Source: Diorhabda sublineata | Taxonomy: Eukaryota; Arthropoda; Insecta; Coleoptera; Chrysomelidae | Reading direction: 5' to 3' | Assembly (NCBI RefSeq): GCF_026230105.1 | Contig: NC_079476.1 | Location: forward strand, 13,096,709 to 13,160,708 | DNA: 64,000 nucleotides | Shown: positions 59,376-64,000 of the stretch, piece by piece | Layout: each line of letters starts with the position of its first letter | Numbering within the stretch: position 1 is the first letter of the stretch | Translations under genes and position numbers: made by a program | The notes under the pieces: generated by a model | Databases searched by the model: none | Told to the model about the DNA's origin: nothing | The model's input: only the letters and a program-made list of their open reading frames with translations

Positions 59376-60196
59376 ACAATATGAATATTTGTTTTTATTT
59401 GTCTATCTCAAAACTGAAGAAGCAATAAATAGGCAAAATAATAAACAATAAAATCAGCTTAATAGGAGAAATATCACTCGTCAAATCCTCAGCAGGATTT
59501 TAATAGAGTATGAGGCCAAGTACGATTCTTTTCAAAAACAGAAGTTTGGCAAATATCACAAAATCTACTAATTGTTCCCTATACAGTTTGGTGGCAATAA
59601 GAAGAAAAATGCTCGCTGTCCTCCTTCTTATAATATGCAAACCTATTGATAAATTCGTAAGCTACGCTTTCTTCTTCAGAGGTCACGTTAATTAGTAACG
59701 AATTGGTCGGTAGGTAGAATTTTGGTCATTTGATGTGGAGATTTCAGTTGACCTCGAAGTGTGAAATCTACAGCATTGAAATCCGGGAATCAAGCAGGGG
59801 TGCTTCATCATGGTAAACCCAAAAATTTATGGCCATTCTCTTGAACGATAGTAATATTTGACTAGAATCTTTAAATATGGTGATTCCGTTCGAAAAGGAT
59901 TAGTCTCATCAAATTTTGTATTGCAAAACTCCATCGGTCGATCACAAAATTTCAACCGGAGGTCTGAAGCATCATCTGATAATTCTGGAAGAAATAAATG
60001 GGTTTTGAAATTTCATTTCTCTAAACAGAAAGGGCAACTCTGCCCCTGTTAACAGTTATATATCATTTAACTCAAAATGGTTAAAAGTGGATTTCAACTG
60101 CTCATTAACCATTATTTTTGTTGGAACCGAAACATCACTCAAAGAAACAAATACTATACAAATACTATAAAAAGGCTGGTGTTTTACTGAATAACG
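59376..60196. other. Unassigned stretch
   Basis: Short open frames at 59510-59695 and 59858-60052 show no recognisable motif. 59700-60050 is less AT-rich and may be an unassigned old repeat. Confidence 0.35.
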
Positions 60197-60610
60197 TTGA
60201 ACCTTGCAAGCTCGGAAGATGTTCAACGTTCTGAATACTCATTTAATGTCTGTGGGACAAAAACAAATGAAGAAATTCTCGATATGGTGTTGATCGATCG
60301 AAGATTTGAGTTTCGAAAAATTCTTGAAACTCCCACATACCTCAATGTTTTAATGCTGAATGACCATTGGGCACGAAACAGATGGATGCTCCGTATGCCC
60401 AATCGTACGACAATTTCGCAGTAGTGGTTGGCAATTTGGACGGTTTGTGCTGTTTCGTAACCGTAGATGAAACTAACGCCGAAAAAAAGAAGGCCAGGGT
60501 GTGTTTATCGACGAACGTTGTTTGGAACGCCACGGGTAAAATACATAACAAATTGATTTACTAAAGATTTGAAAAAATAGACAGCATCTGGATAGGAAAA
60601 AATGTTGCTT
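60197..60610 (+). pseudogene. mariner-family transposase fragment (third type), deleted
   Basis: NEEILDMVLIDRRFEFRKI matches the mariner linker pattern (NxENIxxVxxMVLxDRRxKVREI). NDHWARNRWMLRM corresponds to the LGMRKLSARWVPRML block. After a stop, CFVTVDETN keeps the catalytic DET, then the text jumps to AEKKKARVCLSTNVVW and GKIHNKLIY (PAPKKAKVGLSANKVMATVFWDxxGIIxIDYL). So the HHYTPETK...WT segment is deleted. The C-terminal half with the HxDNAxxH block is absent. Confidence 0.65.
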
Positions 60611-61480
60611 GTCGAAAATATTAGAATACAGACATGTGAAGTCTTTGTGATCAAAATCCTTCGACATATACTCTATATTCAACCAGTTACATTAAAACCT
60701 TGTAATTTCCCAAAATTTCTTAGCCTACTTTCATGGTGTTATTATCTATCATTTGGTAAGAAGCATTTTTCAAATTAGCTCCAATTTGATTGAATAACAC
60801 ATCCACAACTGTATATCCATTTTCCGAAGAAGTCCTGGAAGTGAGCTCTTGAAATTCCTTTCAATACATTGTCACATCAGTTTCAACCGACTGTGTCCCA
60901 ACTCATTGGTCTGTTGTGAGTGGCATTGTCAATCTTGGAAGGAGCCAAAATTGCAAGGAGGGACTTTTCGGAACTGCTGTCTAGGTGCTTTGTTAACGTT
61001 CAATAAATACTCTGTCAAATTAAAGGGACAGTTTTCGAAGTGATACTTTAGCTAGTTTTTCCAAAACTCACTAAAACATTGTAACTTCGGTAACATTATT
61101 ATTTTCGTTTTATAGGTTTAGTGCTCCATATATTCTCCATATATATTCCATATATTAGATATTTCATTTCATTATCATCATCTTCATTTTATATTATTTC
61201 TATATATTCAAGTCTCTTCTCACTCGAAAACATCACAAATTCTAAATTATCCTCTTTGCAAGGACATACTTCAATTGAACATGGGGCTTTAAAGGGATTT
61301 AGTTAGAAACATAATTTTGTAGTAGCTCCATCGCGGTTATACCTTGATAATAGTTTGTGTTTCTAACAAACCATTCGTTGTCATTCAAATTTGTTGCTTA
61401 TTGACTCCATTTATATATTTGCTTTAGTGGACGTAATATATGCTGTTCTAAAGCAAAATGTGATAGAGGTAATTTTCTGC
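60611..61480. other. Unassigned stretch
   Basis: 60840-61020 is less AT-rich, and its minus-strand reading (LTEYLLNVNKAPRQQFRKV) looks protein-like, but I do not recognise it. The remainder is AT-rich. Confidence 0.35.
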
Positions 61481-62290
61481 TTCCGAAATGTTTTTAAAAG
61501 AATGTTTGTACCCGAGAGAATTGAGGAACAATGTATTGATATAAAGTTTTTGCTGGATCACAAATAATAGCTATAGAATCACTAACCATTTCTAAGACAT
61601 ACTTCTCATTTGAATCAATCATTTCATTTAAGAGAGAGTAAACTTTTTCCAATGTAAAGAACGCACCGATAGTGTCACAACCACTGGATTTGATGTAATT
61701 AATGACTTGCGTAATTTTTCCACAAGTACATGAATTTTGATTACGAGGTTGATCAATATGCTAGGGAGTCCATTCGATATAGTAATATTAAAAATAATAC
61801 ATGTATCTGTATCCGCATCAATGTGGTTACAGAGAAATTTTTATCAATAAATGCAGCGCTATAAGGTATTTAGAAACCAATTTGTTGAAGTTCAATTTAT
61901 TTTCATTACTAGAAAGAGCTTTCTTTGGATCGATAGGTCGATTTTCATAAATATCAATTTGTTTACCTCCTGCGTTCTCATTCTTCTTGTTTTGGATTGA
62001 GAGTTGCGTTATGGTAACTATCAAAAATGAGGTGAACTTCATTCGAAAATTTCAAGTTTTAAATAGATGGTCGCTGGCAGCTGCGCAGTATCAGTAATAT
62101 TACAAACTTTATGCAAGAAATTGACGGAGTAAGCTTTCATATTCAAGTCGCCGTAGTTTTTTCTAATGCACATATCTGGCTGAAATTTTCTCAGAAACTT
62201 CTTCAAATGAGCATATTTAAACACAACATTCTCAATTACACTTGTAAAGTCAAAGAGACGGAAAAATATTTCAAAAATTTTCCGCATTAA
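61481..62290 (-). pseudogene. Relic of a multicopy invertebrate TE-associated protein family with a GCDT motif
   Basis: On the minus strand (62287 downward) an 82-codon frame with KYAHLKKFLRKFQPDMC is followed, in shifting frames, by EVHLIFDSYHNATLNPKQEE, GGKQIDIYENRPIDPKKAL with NENKLNFNKLVSKYL, and later INYIKSSGCDTIGAFFTLEK. This order resembles a large multicopy family of uncharacterised animal proteins: VxVVFDxYxxxSLK, then xxIPxNWxxFLxxxxNKxELFxFL, then HALTGCDTTSxFxGxGKK. Those proteins are scattered across insect, mollusc and cnidarian genomes and look transposon-borne. Biochemical function is unknown to me. Stops and frameshifts mark it as a relic. The alignment is from memory of the pattern and is uncertain. 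Confidence 0.45.
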
Positions 62291-64000
62291 CGAAAAGTAT
62301 TACGGATAACTTTGTTGCTTCTAGTAGTAGTTCAAGTGACTGACGTGAAAACTTTGTCAAGAAATATTGATTACAAGCCAAGTTTCAGAAATTTGACAAG
62401 CGAAAACTACTATTTTTTATGTTCTCAAAATAAAATTTGAATTTGAATGTAATGTCTCAATTTTAGAGAAAGAAAAAAATAACTTCTATTCTTGTTCGGT
62501 ACTTTCATAAAATAGTGGTTTTTGGCGACTACGAATTGGTTGATTTTGCAAGTAAAATATTATTGTATGAAATTTTAAAGCGATGACCATAGAATTATTT
62601 AATAATTATTACTATGTCAGTGTAATCCACTTTCACGAATACCAACTAATAGAAAAATGTATTAATATTTCCTAGGTAACAATTTACCAAAAATTTGATA
62701 AATACTACTAATTTGAATATTTGTCAGGGAATGTAGATATAAGATGATATCGCTCCAACTCAAAATAATATTCTAGTAACATTTGAACAGATATTTTTGT
62801 AAAAAATAGATCGGGATATCTGGAATCCGGATTCTGAAATTATATTATAAATGAGTTCATAAGTTTAAATTGGTAAGTATTTTTGAACATCGCTTGCTTT
62901 TACGGAGCGACGGAAATGGCTATTTTAATAACTCATTGCGAATTCAATTTTTATGTAATAGTTTCGAGGTTCTTTTCATTTGATCTGTTACAAGTTAATA
63001 TTAAACTTTAGTTTAATTCACTAAAATATATATAAAATGATTATTAGTTGTTTAGATTATCCATAATCTGCTATGCATCAGTCAAATTTTCAAGACTTTG
63101 GCCATATGGTCTATTATCTCTTTCCATTAACATTTTATACTACAACCATCTTAACTATTACTCTCTTTTGATAATTCACTTACTGTGAATCAGAGAGTAA
63201 TGAATTTATATAATTTTTTCAATTTTATATATAATTCTACTGTACGTGTCTATATCACTGAACTCCTCCTAAACGTCTGATTCGATTTGAATTAATGTTT
63301 TTGTACTGCGTTTGGGTGGCGGCCTGGATGGTTTAGATGCACAGATGGAGCTACAGACGGTATCTAGGTTATTTATCTATACTGCAGCTAAACAGCTGGA
63401 TCGATTTGAATTAATTTTTGTGAATACATTCGAGTGGAGGACTGGAAAATTTCCATTCTTAAATCAGCACGGTAAGCGCCGTTCCATTTTTGTGTGCATA
63501 TGAGTGGATCGGTTTTCTTTTTATTTATCTAAACTACTACCACTAAAATGCAGTTGATGTTGAATACCGTTGTATTCTACGAACAGTAGGTTGGCATTAT
63601 TTTACTCTTTCAAGTTTTGTGTTTATTGGATCATTTCGTTTATTATTTGACATTTTAATTTTAGTGTATAGAAATGAATATGTTTCGTTATTATCATGCA
63701 GGACAACGTCTGTTTAATCTTTGTAGTGCTCGAATGTGCTGAAGTTGCAGCAATATAATAACAAAATCTCCCTTTATCTTTCAAATTACTCCATAAAAAT
63801 TGAGTGTTTTATTTGGAAAAATAAAAAGCTAGTTGCCTGTATCAATATAAGTGATCGTGTATGTTTCAAAATATACTTGAAATAGGTATATTTTTAATAA
63901 TTTTTCCCTATCTCGTATAACAAATCCGAACTCTTTTTAAAAATTATATTCTTCATCATCAAGGTTTTCAATTATTTATAAACACATAATATGAAAAATT
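62291..64000. other. AT-rich stretch to the window end, with a short duplicated segment
   Basis: No gene recognised. 63279-63327 and 63398-63445 are related direct repeats. An open frame at 63312-63503 spans them and shows no known domain. Confidence 0.4.
63279..63445. repeat. Pair of diverged direct repeats, related to 13531-13572
   Basis: Both units contain TCGATTTGAATTAAT, then TTTTTGT, then a GT(T/C)(T/G)-rich stretch with GAGTGGAGG or GGGTGGCGG, and end in CTGG. Spacing between units is 119 bases. A similar GGATCGATTTGATTGG block occurs at 13531-13572. Confidence 0.6.

Overview
The window looks like a stretch of a large, AT-rich, repeat-laden insect nuclear genome. A beetle is plausible but not proven. 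The support is introns with GTAAGT donors and pyrimidine-rich acceptors, TATA plus CAGT-type core promoters, proline-rich PYPV-repeat cuticular protein genes, an insect-type MFS sugar transporter, long (AT)n tracts, and many decayed insect transposons (mariner, hAT, PIF/Harbinger, Jockey, RTE, Pao/BEL). No bacterial operons, CRISPR arrays, rRNA or tRNA genes were recognised.

Host genes are few. (1) 2-640 (+) is the last exon of an MFS sugar/trehalose transporter, cut by the window edge. (2) 25143-31352 (+) and (3) 45268-47730 (-) are two convergent paralogous genes for secreted PYPV-repeat proteins resembling the CPLCP low-complexity proline-rich cuticular proteins. Both have a TATA promoter, a first coding exon of only 4-5 codons, and a phase-0 intron that splits the signal peptide. 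The gene models are my own assembly from splice signals. A possible terminal exon of an unknown gene lies at 31756-31865 (-).

The rest is mobile-element sediment. 3.3-7.2 kb is a Jockey-like LINE split by a hAT element (4066-6977, near-complete transposase). 9.4-13.2 kb holds a truncated mariner, then a second Jockey 3' part split by a second hAT (10788-13037, perfect 8-bp target duplication). 13.8-15 kb has a mariner relic and a Helitron helicase scrap. 22855-23850 is a deletion-derived Harbinger element with long terminal inverted repeats and a convergent MADF gene. 33.0-36.3 kb is an RTE-type LINE followed by a mariner. 37.9-38.3 kb is a Pao/BEL integrase relic. 49.1-53.6 kb holds Tc1-like, mariner and two LINE fragments. 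56.7-62.3 kb holds a LINE endonuclease scrap, two mariners and a relic of an invertebrate multicopy family with a GCDT motif.

Between these are AT-rich stretches with diverged tandem duplications, a fold-back element, a GC-richer minisatellite and several dinucleotide microsatellites. I found no convincing new biological system. The best leads are the cuticular gene pair, the nested hAT/Jockey structures, the Harbinger derivative and the GCDT-family relic.
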